Translations under genes and position numbers: made by a program
Part shown: piece by piece, positions 1 to 6,912 of the stretch
Position numbering within the stretch: the stretch's first letter is position 1
Layout: each line of letters opens with the position of its first letter
Origin: an uncultured Erysipelotrichaceae bacterium
GTDB taxonomy: Bacteria; Bacillota_I; Bacilli_A; Erysipelotrichales; Erysipelotrichaceae
Direction of reading: 5' to 3'
Assembly: GCA_905201565.1 (NCBI GenBank)
Contig: CAJKOS010000023.1
Coordinates: 1-15,792, forward strand
DNA: 15,792 bases
Notes under the pieces: model-generated
Database searches by the model: none
What the model was told of the DNA's origin: nothing
The model's input: the letters and a program-made list of their open reading frames with translations, nothing else

Positions 1-426
1 AAGTAACCGATACATACAAATCCTTCCGACACTTCTGTCAATGACATCGGAAGTGCGGATTCCGCGAGCAATATCGGATGACAACCGATTCCTCAGATTT
101 GCTTCGTCCGTTATCAAGGATATTTTTATGACTCTGCAAGCACTTGCGTCTAATTCCTTGATTATACGATTGATGATGGATTGTTCATGCATGACCCAGC
201 AGAAGATGATGTTGTCATAGGCAGAACAGGAGAGGAAGTTATTGAGAACATAACAGATGTTATCGATGACCATCGCCTTTGTTTCTTCATTTACCTGAAA
301 GGGATGCCCGTCCCAGCACCAGTCACCATCGAGGAAGACACTGTTATCGAGAGAGTGTTTCAGTTGTTGGGAGATGGTTGTTTTGCCAACACCCATCGTT
401 CCTCCGATCAGATAGAGTGTTTTCAT
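1..426 (-). CDS. P-loop nucleotide kinase/AAA-type ATPase, partial at the left edge
   Basis: Reading frame open on the minus strand from an ATG at 426 to the window edge, giving 142 codons with no stop, so the 3' end is missing. The N-terminus carries a Walker A motif GGTMGVGKT (about residues 8-16), followed by a Trp-rich stretch (DGDWCWDGHPF, about residues 39-49). This layout fits small shikimate-kinase-like or AAA_33-type kinases that phosphorylate a small molecule; the substrate cannot be read from the sequence. The start codon shares one base with the stop of the upstream gene (TGATG), so it is very likely translated by coupling with the phospholipase-like gene. It is missed by complete-ORF calling because it lacks a stop in the window. 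The kinase-like fold is well supported; the function is unknown. Confidence 0.8.
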   Translation of the reverse strand, partial: MKTLYLIGGTMGVGKTTISQQLKHSLDNSVFLDGDWCWDGHPFQVNEETKAMVIDNICYVLNNFLSCSAYDNIIFCWVMHEQSIINRIIKELDASACRVIKISLITDEANLRNRLSSDIARGIRTSDVIDRSVGRICMYRLL

Positions 427-1289
427 CACTTTACGGGTTCTCCACAGAATGTGCGGGTGAAGTCAGTTTCATCATGGTTAGTGATGATCTTTATGGCAAA
501 GTCTGATGCCTTTGCGTAGAGGTCATCAAACGAATCATAATAGACAATACTTCCATCAAAGACTGGTGACCATGGCAGGTGGTTGGCATTGAGTGCTGTC
601 TCCTGTTTCTTGTCCGATAACATCATGCCGCTGACAAGCTTTGGGGCATGTAATGTATTCTCAATGAAGTTCACCGTTGCATATTTGAGCTTTGATGGTT
701 TGAGAAGGCGGGTCATGAGGGAAACATCTCTGATGCCGCGCATCAGCTTTGTGCGGGTGACGGATATGGAGAATACCTTCTTTAACATACCTTCATAGAG
801 GATGGCGAGTTTCTGCACATCGTTGTCAGATAGTTTCAGGCTTTCATAGACATTGTATTCCTTCCAGGAACGTCCCTTTGCCTTCAGTACATGGACATCA
901 TATTCACCTTCTATGCGGAAGTGGATTTCTGTTTCATTTCTGCCGGTTTGTTTTGCTTCCTTTTGGGAATAGCAATAGACGAGGGGATGGACATTGGCAT
1001 CGAGTGCATAATGGCAGAGATACCCATAGAAGTAGGAACGCAATGCATCATCGATCACAGCATGTTCATCGAAGTACTGGATGACTTCATAGATCTTTTC
1101 ATCATGCATTTTTCCACCAATCCACTGCATGGAAGAAGGCAGTACGGAAAAACCGGAGAAGAACAGAAGATCTGGTCCCTGGGAACCGACGAGAAACATC
1201 GGCAGGTCTGTGATTTGTTTTTGTAAAGGTGCTGGAAGATGCAGATAGACATCTTTGGCAAATTCAACATGTGTTGTAGCAGCTGGCAT
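426..1289 (-). CDS. Zinc-dependent phospholipase C family protein (PF00882-like)
   Basis: 287 residues, beginning with PAATTH and followed by VGSQGPDLLFF (about 34-44), a HYALD segment (93-97) and a H...E.E.D pattern near 123-131. This spread of His, Asp and Glu is typical of the zinc-dependent phospholipase C / S1-P1 nuclease fold, which binds zinc with such residues. No signal peptide is visible, so unlike secreted clostridial phospholipases it is probably cytoplasmic; its substrate is unknown. The start is supported by AAGGAG seven bases upstream of the ATG. It lies downstream of the aminotransferase, separated by a terminator, and overlaps the next gene by one base. Family assignment is good; enzymatic activity is an inference. 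Confidence 0.82.
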   Translation of the reverse strand: MPAATTHVEFAKDVYLHLPAPLQKQITDLPMFLVGSQGPDLLFFSGFSVLPSSMQWIGGKMHDEKIYEVIQYFDEHAVIDDALRSYFYGYLCHYALDANVHPLVYCYSQKEAKQTGRNETEIHFRIEGEYDVHVLKAKGRSWKEYNVYESLKLSDNDVQKLAILYEGMLKKVFSISVTRTKLMRGIRDVSLMTRLLKPSKLKYATVNFIENTLHAPKLVSGMMLSDKKQETALNANHLPWSPVFDGSIVYYDSFDDLYAKASDFAIKIITNHDETDFTRTFCGEPVK

Positions 1290-1305
1290 AGTTACTCCTT
1301 ATTTG

Positions 1306-1329
1306 AAAAGCGGAAACAGCTGTTTCCGC
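1306..1329 (-). terminator. Rho-independent terminator after the aminotransferase gene
   Basis: A perfect 20-base palindrome (1310-1329, arms GCGGAAACAG/CTGTTTCCGC) is followed on the minus strand by only four T residues (1309-1306). It starts ten bases after the aminotransferase stop. The short T tract suggests incomplete termination, so some readthrough into the phospholipase-like gene is likely, because no clear promoter is visible in the 50-base gap. Confidence 0.65.
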
Positions 1330-1339
1330 ATGCTTGTTA

Positions 1340-2572
1340 TCAAAGGCAGTTGTCCATGATGGACTTCATCTTTGCGGCAAGTCCTTTGACTTTTCGAACA
1401 GGTAAAGAACATACCGCTACGCGGATACCCTTATTGACCTTGACTGTATAGATATGGTTTGCCATGAAAGCATCATGAAGCTTGTCACGGTTCTTGTTGT
1501 CCTCAATGCGCAATGTGACAAAGAAACCTTCTTTGTATGGATATGTTTCAAGTTTTGCTTCATCTGCTTCTTTGAGGAAGATGTCACTTCTTTCCTTCAT
1601 GAGGTCAATGTACTTCTGTTTCTCAGAAAGGAATAAATCCCTTCCTTCTGTGACAGCCCAGACGAAGTTTGCCATGGCGGCATTTGGAATGTTGGACCAT
1701 GTGGCACGTGCCTTCTTTTCCATGATGATTTCTACTTCTCTTACATCCTTTGCATTCTTTGCAAGGATGATGGCAGCACCACAGCGAAGACCATAACTTG
1801 TCAATGTCTTTGAACAGGAGAAGCATACTTCTACCATGACATTTTCACTCAGCTCTTCAAACAGTGACATGTAGCTGCGGGCATCTTCCATAGAACGGTT
1901 GGCATAGTCGATATAGGCGATGTCATTGATCAAAACAATGTTGCAGTCCTTTGCTTCTGAATTGAGCAGGGCAATCATTTCCTTCCATTCTTCATTGGAA
2001 AGGGAATAGCCTGTCGGGTTATGACATGGGTCATTGAGGACAATGACGATGCGGTCCTGTTTCTGTTTGATTTCTTCAATTCTTTCCCTGAGGGAGGTGA
2101 AGTTGAAGTGGTCACCATCAAAGTTCTTGTATGTGACATAGTCAATGCCATTTTCATGGCACATGAGTGTGTAGGAACCCCAGGCAATTTCCGGAAGGAT
2201 GGCAGTTTCGTGTTCATCGAGGAATGTGGTAAAGCCCATGGAGACAGCACCACTTCCACCAGGCGTTGCAATGACGCTGTGTGGCATGTCGAGGTTGTTT
2301 GTTACCCATGTATAGACATTTTCCCGATAATCCGGATTGCCGGTAAAGCTTGATGCATAGGCTGCCTTGACACGGTGATCAATGGCATCATAGTGGTCAA
2401 AGACCGTATCGAAGGCTACAAGCTGTCCCTCTTCGTTGTACAAAGATCCGATGGTCGCATCCGTAACAACATCTGCACCATTTTCCACAATGTCCTTTTT
2501 GGCAAGGGAGACAATCGCAAATACCGTATCGACGATAGGTGTAAGATCTGCACTTTTCTTTGTGAATGACAT
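1340..2572 (-). CDS. Class I/II pyridoxal-phosphate aminotransferase (aspartate/aromatic type)
   Basis: 410 residues. Fold type I PLP hallmarks are in order: NDPCHNPTGYS (180-190) with the cofactor-contacting Asn185, NDIAYIDY (216-223) with Asp217 for the pyridine nitrogen, SCSKTLTSYG (252-261) with the Schiff-base Lys255, and an Arg near 384 (IRVAV) in the position that binds the substrate carboxylate. Length matches the aspartate/aromatic aminotransferase family, which transfers amino groups between amino acids and 2-oxo acids in the cytoplasm. The exact amino acid cannot be assigned. AGGAGG lies inside the last codons of yggS, three bases separate the two genes, and the pair is almost certainly one operon. 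Its neighbour is a PLP-handling protein, which fits a PLP enzyme. Confidence 0.9.
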   Translation of the reverse strand: MSFTKKSADLTPIVDTVFAIVSLAKKDIVENGADVVTDATIGSLYNEEGQLVAFDTVFDHYDAIDHRVKAAYASSFTGNPDYRENVYTWVTNNLDMPHSVIATPGGSGAVSMGFTTFLDEHETAILPEIAWGSYTLMCHENGIDYVTYKNFDGDHFNFTSLRERIEEIKQKQDRIVIVLNDPCHNPTGYSLSNEEWKEMIALLNSEAKDCNIVLINDIAYIDYANRSMEDARSYMSLFEELSENVMVEVCFSCSKTLTSYGLRCGAAIILAKNAKDVREVEIIMEKKARATWSNIPNAAMANFVWAVTEGRDLFLSEKQKYIDLMKERSDIFLKEADEAKLETYPYKEGFFVTLRIEDNKNRDKLHDAFMANHIYTVKVNKGIRVAVCSLPVRKVKGLAAKMKSIMDNCL

Positions 2573-2575
2573 ATT

Positions 2576-3226
2576 CTAATCCTCCTCAAACAAATATGTA
2601 CCTATGCGCACCATGGTGGTGCCACATTTGATCGCTGTTTTATAGTCACTGCTCATACCCATGGAAAGGGTATGGATAGTTTCTTTGGAATAGATGCTTT
2701 GAAGCTCTACAAAGAGGTCATGCGCCTGTACAAATACAGCTTCTATCGCTTTTGTATCATCAGTATGCGGTCCCATGACCATGATGCCACCAACTTCGAG
2801 GTGTGGCTTATCCATGCAATACTTTGCAAAGGGCAGAGCATCGGATGGATCGTGACCTGTCTTGTTTGTATCAGTGGAAGCCATATGAAATTCCAGCAGA
2901 ACCGGAATGGTCTTGTTGATTTTTGCGGCTTCTTTTTCGATCGCATCCGCCAGTTCATAAGAATCAAGTGACTGTATGCAGGAAATGATGGGAAGTATGG
3001 ATTTTACCTTGTTGCGCTGCAGGTGGCCAATGAAGTGCCATTGGATATCCATAGGTAATTGCGGTACTTTCTCCAATAGTTCCTGGGCATGGTTTTCACC
3101 GAAGATTCTTTCTCCTGCTTCATAATAGGAACGGATTTCTTCTATGGAACGCTTCTTGCTGACAACACAGAGGTCTGTATCCTCTCCGATTGCTTTGCGT
3201 ACATTTTCGTAATGTCTGATGACCAT
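2576..3226 (-). CDS. yggS: YggS/PLPBP family pyridoxal phosphate homeostasis protein
   Basis: 216 residues, close to the family norm. The PLP lysine is Lys24 in LCVVSKKRS; other family blocks are FGENHAQE (42-49), WHFIGHLQRNK (63-73), and the C-terminal LSMGMSSDYKTAI...GTTMVRIGTYLF with its phosphate-binding residues. The family binds PLP without known catalysis and keeps the free cofactor pool in balance. The start is forced: an in-frame TGA lies five codons upstream, the N-terminus aligns with the family, and no Shine-Dalgarno sequence precedes the ATG. Instead a perfect extended -10 promoter sits directly in front, so a leaderless message is possible. It is followed at three bases by the aminotransferase gene. 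Confidence 0.93.
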   Translation of the reverse strand: MVIRHYENVRKAIGEDTDLCVVSKKRSIEEIRSYYEAGERIFGENHAQELLEKVPQLPMDIQWHFIGHLQRNKVKSILPIISCIQSLDSYELADAIEKEAAKINKTIPVLLEFHMASTDTNKTGHDPSDALPFAKYCMDKPHLEVGGIMVMGPHTDDTKAIEAVFVQAHDLFVELQSIYSKETIHTLSMGMSSDYKTAIKCGTTMVRIGTYLFEED

Positions 3227-3232
3227 GCAAGA

Positions 3233-3241
3233 ATTATATCA
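3233..3241 (-). promoter_or_regulatory. Extended -10 promoter of yggS, possible leaderless start
   Basis: On the minus strand the bases read TGATATAAT, a perfect TGn plus TATAAT. No good -35 hexamer is present at 16-18 bases upstream, where the folT terminator lies. The first base of the yggS ATG is the seventh base after the hexamer, the normal transcription start distance. Confidence 0.65.
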
Positions 3242-3243
3242 CT

Positions 3244-3264
3244 AAAAAAAGGTCCATTGACCTT
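3244..3264 (-). terminator. Rho-independent terminator of folT
   Basis: Minus-strand stem AAGGTC (3264-3259), loop AATG, GACCTT (3254-3249), then a run of T continuing to 3244. The first two bases of the stem are the last two bases of the folT TAA stop. Confidence 0.75.
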
Positions 3265-3847
3265 ATTTGAAGGGAATGGGTCTTTGCTGGGCAGGGGTGA
3301 TGTACTTTTTCTTTGAAAAGAAGGGAAGAAGGAAGTTGATGATAATGATGATGAGGATGATCTGTATCGGAAACAGGATTGTATTCTTGTAGAAACTGAC
3401 TGCCGCATATGCCCAATAGCCTTTGGAACCTACCATGAGATATGTCCAATAGGAACCGATCAGCACATTGACAACATAGGAAGAAAGAATCTTGGCAAAC
3501 AGGATTTTGAGGATGGTAATGCGCTGTCCATAGAGGAAAAGGGCATAGCATAATACGCCAAGCATGGCAGATAGCGTATAGCCAAAGAAGAAGCCATACC
3601 CACTTGGAAACAAGAGGAACTGCAGGATGTCTTCGGTGAAGGCAAATACCATGCCGGCAACCGGACCAAACAACATACCTGACAAAGCGACGAGGATGAA
3701 GCTGAAGGAAATGGTGAGGTTTGTGGCAACGGTGATGGAAAATTGTGCTACCACAATGCGCAGGGCAAGGAAAATTGCCATGATGGCAAGCCATTTGATG
3801 GACTTCAGCTTGAGAGCAGATGACTTCCAGATTTCTTTAACATTCAT
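3263..3847 (-). CDS. folT: Folate-family ECF transporter S component
   Basis: 194 residues when started at the ATG at 3847, which has AAAGGAGG eight bases upstream. A longer in-frame reading to 4030 would run through the riboswitch and is rejected. The protein is very hydrophobic with about six membrane segments and carries blocks typical of folate-type S components: ALRIVVAQFSI (about 28-38), GMLFGPVAGMVFAFTEDIL (about 57-75) and LLFPSGYGFFFGYTLSA (about 78-94). S components bind the vitamin and plug into a shared EcfT/EcfA module encoded elsewhere; no ecfA or ecfT gene is in this window. The leader reads as a tetrahydrofolate aptamer, which independently supports folate as the substrate. 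The gene ends in its own terminator. Confidence 0.88.
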   Translation of the reverse strand: MNVKEIWKSSALKLKSIKWLAIMAIFLALRIVVAQFSITVATNLTISFSFILVALSGMLFGPVAGMVFAFTEDILQFLLFPSGYGFFFGYTLSAMLGVLCYALFLYGQRITILKILFAKILSSYVVNVLIGSYWTYLMVGSKGYWAYAAVSFYKNTILFPIQIILIIIIINFLLPFFSKKKYITPAQQRPIPFK

Positions 3848-3854
3848 AAAAATA

Positions 3855-3972
3855 CCTCCTTTCACCAATCCGTGAAGGAGGTCAGAATCACGTCTTGGGA
3901 ATTGCAGCCTACCGCAAGATTTCTCTTTTCGTCCATAGCCTCCCCTGACTACAGCACTTGACGCAGACTTGC
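3855..3972 (-). promoter_or_regulatory. Tetrahydrofolate (folT-type) riboswitch with a ribosome-binding-site sequestering hairpin
   Basis: Minus-strand leader blocks match, in order, the known THF class I aptamer: GCGTCAAGTG (3964-3955); a six-pair stem CTGTAG/CTATGG (3954-3949 with 3938-3933) closing a loop with GGGGAGG; GGACGAA; a GNRA-capped hairpin AAGA-GAAA-TCTT; GCGGTA (3915-3910); then GCAATTCCC (3905-3897). Loop GGGGA (3945-3941) can pair with TTCCC (3901-3897), matching the family pseudoknot. A P2-like pairing GCAAGTC with GGCTGC is visible, but the outer P1 helix is weak or missing. Downstream, CCTCCTTCAC (3881-3872) pairs with the stretch at 3865-3855 that contains the ribosome binding site, with one bulged A. 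The covariance-model match is my recollection of the consensus and was not run. Confidence 0.75.
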
Positions 3973-3978
3973 ATAAAC

Positions 3979-4007
3979 AAAATACCACATGGTCACACAT
4001 GTCACAA
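3979..4007 (-). promoter_or_regulatory. folT promoter
   Basis: Minus strand TTGTGA (4007-4002), 17 bases, then TATTTT (3984-3979), preceded by TGG, so it is also an extended -10. Predicted start is near 3972, which would begin the transcript right at the P2-like helix of the riboswitch. It shares its -35 region with the divergent promoter. Confidence 0.5.
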
Positions 4008-4022
4008 GCATTATGTTCCTTA

Positions 4023-4031
4023 TGGTACAAT
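4023..4031 (+). promoter_or_regulatory. Promoter of the U32/methyltransferase operon
   Basis: TGGTACAAT is an extended -10 (TGn plus TACAAT) that places the start near 4038, just ahead of AAAGGAG (4042-4048) and the ATG at 4054. No convincing -35 is seen; the expected position (4003-4008) overlaps the -35 of the divergent folT promoter. Confidence 0.6.
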
Positions 4032-4053
4032 GTGTGGCGATAAAGGAGCGCAT

Positions 4054-4923
4054 ATGAACGATTTACTGATGACAGAACTGGAAGAAGTACATGATCTTCC
4101 GGCTTTGATAAATGCCGGTGCTGATATATTCCTTATCGCACTGGATGGATACAGCTTTACTGCACAACGCAAGATGAAGATAGAACAGGTTTCTTTTGTA
4201 AAAGACATGGCACAAGGCTTTGGCAAAAGTGTTGCCCTGCTAGTAAACAAACTGTTTCATGAAGGGGAAGTGACAAAGCTTGATGCCCTGTTTGAAACCA
4301 TCAGGGATGTGCAATATATCATCTTTCAGGACCCTGCTGTAATCATGAAGGCAAAGCAATATGGCTATGGTGGAAAGCTCATCTATATGCCAGATACCCT
4401 TGTCACAAACAGGCAGGATGCAGAGTTTTACCGCCAACAGGGCATTATGCCTTCAGTTTCCCCGGTGCTGATCAAAGAAGAAGTGATGGGCATTGTTGAA
4501 GATGGCGAAGCGATGGTGACGGTCTTTGGACATACCATCCTTTCACGTTCGGCAAGACACCTGCTCAGCGCATGGAGTGCTCACTATGAAAAGGAAAGCC
4601 TTGTCAAGAAGGAAGGTCTTGTGCTTGTGGAAGAAAAGCGCAACGGCAGGATGCCTGTATATGAAGATGAGGAAGGCACATGTATTTACAGCGATGAAGT
4701 GTTGATGGCATGTGCTGAGATGCAGGAAATCCATACAGAACATTCCCTCATTTATTTTGTGGATGGGGTGTTTCTAGAAAGGATGGCACATATTGATGGT
4801 GTCCATGCCGTAAAAGAAGCGATGGATGGAAAAGATGGAACAGAAGTAGAAAATGCATACAGGGAAAAATATCCATCTCTGCAGCTTGGAAAGGGGTACA
4901 GTTATGCAAAGACCATCCTTTGA
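4054..4923 (+). CDS. U32-family protein, TrhP1/YrrN-like partner subunit
   Basis: 289 residues. The start at 4054 is chosen because AAAGGAG is six bases upstream and the operon promoter lies between it and the earlier in-frame ATG at 3958. The fold reads as a peptidase U32 TIM-barrel-like domain: LPALINAGADIFLIALDGYS (N-terminus), then FVKDMAQGFGKSVALLVNKL, then VQYIIFQDPAV. The cysteine-rich segment that holds the iron-sulphur cluster in full U32 proteins is replaced by a VFGHTILSRSARHLLSA segment. This matches the short, cluster-less member of the Bacillus pair YrrN/YrrO (TrhP1/TrhP2), reported as needed for 5-hydroxyuridine at tRNA position 34. It overlaps the next gene by 20 bases, so the two proteins are probably made together and act as a pair. 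Confidence 0.8.
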   Translation: MNDLLMTELEEVHDLPALINAGADIFLIALDGYSFTAQRKMKIEQVSFVKDMAQGFGKSVALLVNKLFHEGEVTKLDALFETIRDVQYIIFQDPAVIMKAKQYGYGGKLIYMPDTLVTNRQDAEFYRQQGIMPSVSPVLIKEEVMGIVEDGEAMVTVFGHTILSRSARHLLSAWSAHYEKESLVKKEGLVLVEEKRNGRMPVYEDEEGTCIYSDEVLMACAEMQEIHTEHSLIYFVDGVFLERMAHIDGVHAVKEAMDGKDGTEVENAYREKYPSLQLGKGYSYAKTIL

Positions 4924-6127
4924 CAAAAAGATAGAATTACTTGCGCCGGCTGGTGATCTTTCCCGGGCAAAGACAGCCATCCTCTATGGTGCAGATGCTA
5001 TCTACCTTGGTGGTATGCACTACTCCCTTCGCTCAAGGGCATCGAACTTTACGATGGAGGATATCAAAGAAGTCTGTGCTTTTGCAAAAGCTCATGGAGC
5101 AAGAGTCCACGTGACCACCAACATCATTCCCCATGATGAGGATTTTGATGGTGTAGCGGATTACTTCAAAGCATTGCAGGATTATGGGGTAACAGCCATC
5201 ATCACGGCTTCACCTTCTTATATGAAGATAGCGAAAGAATGTGCCCCAAAGCTGGAAATACATTGTTCCACCCAGCTTTCCATCACAAACAGCCAGACAG
5301 CCCAATACCTTGCGGATATGTTACAGGTGGACAGGGTAGTTCTTGCCAGGGAATGCACATTGCAGGAAGTGCAGGAAATCACAAAACACTGTCCGGTAGA
5401 AACAGAAGCCTTCATCCATGGTGGCATGTGTGTCAACTATTCCGGCAGGTGCACGTTAAGCAACCGCATGACATTGCGGGATGCCAACCGTGGTGGCTGT
5501 GCACAGAGCTGCCGCTGGCAATACCACCTTCTTGATAAGGACAAAGAACTGAGTGATGAACAGTCGATGTTTTCAATGGGATCCAAAGACCTCATGAGTG
5601 CTTCTATTGTCAAAGACCTCATCCTTGCGGGTGTTTCTTCCTTAAAGATTGAGGGCAGAATGAAGACGGAATACTATGTGGCTTCGGTTGTGTCCGGATA
5701 CAGGCATCTGATTGATGCATTGTATGAAAAGAACTTCGAACTATCCGAAGAAGAACTGTTATTTCATACAAGAGAAATCGTCAAGGGAGAAAACAGGGAT
5801 ATCTGCACTGGTTTCTATGAAGGTGATGCTGGTGAGGAATCCATCATCTTCCATGCCTATGATAACAACCATGTTTCCCATGACTTCCTTGGAAGGGTAC
5901 AGAAATATGAGGATGGTATCGCATATCTGTTGACCCGCAATCCAATCGATGCAGGTGATGTGATTGAAGTACTATCTCCTGGTATTGCTAACAGGAAGTT
6001 TACGGTGGAATGGATGCAGGATGATAAAGGGGAAATGTTAACAGCCTCCCGTCGTCCGATGACCATCATTTCCATGCCGGTACCATTTGTGGTTAAAGAA
6101 GGCGATATCTTCAGGAGGGCAGGATGA
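4904..6127 (+). CDS. U32-family tRNA hydroxylation protein, TrhP2/YrrO-like
   Basis: 407 residues from the ATG at 4904 (AAGGGG eight bases upstream), which starts inside the previous gene. N-terminal IELLAPAGDL and AILYGADAIYLGG are standard U32 openings. The U32 signature EAFIHGGMCVNYSGRC (168-183) is intact, followed by GGCAQSC; the four cysteines Cys176, Cys183, Cys199 and Cys203 fit a [4Fe-4S] ligand set. SLKIEGRMKTEYYV follows, then a C-terminal beta-barrel-like domain with GRV and DAGDVIEVLSPG. The family uses prephenate-derived chemistry to hydroxylate uridine 34 of tRNA; it is not a peptidase here. Function is inferred from YrrO and E. coli TrhP. The next gene overlaps by four bases (ATGA). 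Confidence 0.88.
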   Translation: MQRPSFDKKIELLAPAGDLSRAKTAILYGADAIYLGGMHYSLRSRASNFTMEDIKEVCAFAKAHGARVHVTTNIIPHDEDFDGVADYFKALQDYGVTAIITASPSYMKIAKECAPKLEIHCSTQLSITNSQTAQYLADMLQVDRVVLARECTLQEVQEITKHCPVETEAFIHGGMCVNYSGRCTLSNRMTLRDANRGGCAQSCRWQYHLLDKDKELSDEQSMFSMGSKDLMSASIVKDLILAGVSSLKIEGRMKTEYYVASVVSGYRHLIDALYEKNFELSEEELLFHTREIVKGENRDICTGFYEGDAGEESIIFHAYDNNHVSHDFLGRVQKYEDGIAYLLTRNPIDAGDVIEVLSPGIANRKFTVEWMQDDKGEMLTASRRPMTIISMPVPFVVKEGDIFRRAG

Positions 6128-6861
6128 TACAGATTGAAGGAGGAATCAGTGTCAAGGCTGCGATGCTTGGCCATAAGCGCATTGTACAAAAGATCTTTCT
6201 TGATGAATCAAGGCATGATAAAGATGCATACTTTATAGAAAGAAAGGCAGAGGAACGATCAATTCCTTTTGAAAAACTGCCCCGTCAGGCAATCGATGAG
6301 ATGGCAGAGGGCAGAACCCATGGTGGGGTATTGGCACATGTCGGGCAAAGACATTACCAGACAAAGGAAGAAACATTGCATGGTATGCCATTGCTTGCAT
6401 TAGTGGAAGGGGTGGAAGATCCTTTCAACCTTGGTTATATCATGCGTTCCTTATACAGTGCAGGATGCACTGGATTGTTGTTGAGAAACAGGGACTGGTC
6501 CAATGCGGAAAGCACCATTCTCAAGTCTAGTGCAGGTGCCTTTGAATATCTCAATGTCGTACTTTCAGATGACCTTGCCAGTGACATGCAGTGGTATAAA
6601 CAGCAGGGCATACGGGCATATGCGGCAATGCGAAAGGATGCCCTTCCCTATTGGGAGAAGGATTACAATGTGCCTTGTCTTATCGCCATTGGTGGAGAGA
6701 TGCGGGGACTATCTTCCGGGGTACTCAGAGAAATGGATGCCAATATCTATATTCCCTATGCTAACGATTTCCGGGCAGCATTAAATGCGGCTGGGGCATG
6801 TGCAGCAATCTTCTTTGAAGCATTTCGACAAAGGGAAGCGGTTACATCAAAAATGCAGTGA
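6124..6861 (+). CDS. TrmH/SpoU-family RNA 2'-O-ribose methyltransferase (RlmB-like)
   Basis: 245 residues. Residues 1-75 resemble the L30e-like substrate-binding domain of RlmB (ending THGGVLAHV where the family has HQGVVA). Residues 88-238 form the SPOUT knot: LALVEGVEDPFNLGYIMRSL (motif 1, Asn102 and Arg108), IAIGGEMRGLS (motif 2) and IPYANDFRAALNAAGACAA (motif 3, Asn221). Motif 2 lacks the usual GxEGxG wording and motif 3 has ALNAAGACAA instead of SLNVSVAAA, so this is a divergent clade. It should transfer a methyl group from S-adenosylmethionine to a ribose; rRNA or tRNA target unknown. AGGAGG stands five bases before the ATG, which overlaps the trhP2-like stop by ATGA, so it is coupled to the tRNA hydroxylation pair. 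Confidence 0.85.
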   Translation: MIQIEGGISVKAAMLGHKRIVQKIFLDESRHDKDAYFIERKAEERSIPFEKLPRQAIDEMAEGRTHGGVLAHVGQRHYQTKEETLHGMPLLALVEGVEDPFNLGYIMRSLYSAGCTGLLLRNRDWSNAESTILKSSAGAFEYLNVVLSDDLASDMQWYKQQGIRAYAAMRKDALPYWEKDYNVPCLIAIGGEMRGLSSGVLREMDANIYIPYANDFRAALNAAGACAAIFFEAFRQREAVTSKMQ

Positions 6862-6876
6862 TACAACTGCATTTTT
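6849..6876 (+). terminator. Rho-independent terminator of the U32/methyltransferase operon
   Basis: Ten-base stem AAAAATGCAG (6849-6858) and CTGCATTTTT (6867-6876) around an eight-base loop that contains the TGA stop codon (6859-6861). The stem therefore begins inside the coding sequence. The A run on the 5' arm would also let it act on the other strand. Confidence 0.8.
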
Positions 6877-6879
6877 ACA

Positions 6880-6888
6880 TGCTAAACT
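6880..6888 (+). promoter_or_regulatory. Possible extended -10 promoter of the PEP carboxykinase-like gene
   Basis: TGCTAAACT reads as TGn plus a four-of-six -10 hexamer, giving a start near 6895 and a leader of about 18 bases with AAAGGAG before the ATG. The -35 is poor, and the whole promoter fits in the 36 bases between the preceding terminator and the gene. Confidence 0.4.
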
Positions 6889-6912
6889 GTACAGGTCAGA
6901 AAAGGAGATACC

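Noticed and set aside
181..519. A 112-codon plus-strand frame over the left edge
   Set aside because: It is antisense to the partial kinase and the phospholipase-like gene, both of which have clear motifs and coupled starts.
3234..3794. A 186-codon minus-strand frame overlapping folT
   Set aside because: It is a shifted shadow of folT, rich in His/Cys/Arg, with no motif.
3848..4030. A 61-residue N-terminal extension of folT
   Set aside because: It would translate through the riboswitch and the promoter, and the ATG at 3847 has a strong ribosome binding site and the family N-terminus.
3958..4053. An upstream ATG for the first U32 gene
   Set aside because: The extended -10 promoter (4023-4031) lies inside this extension, and the ATG at 4054 has a good ribosome binding site.
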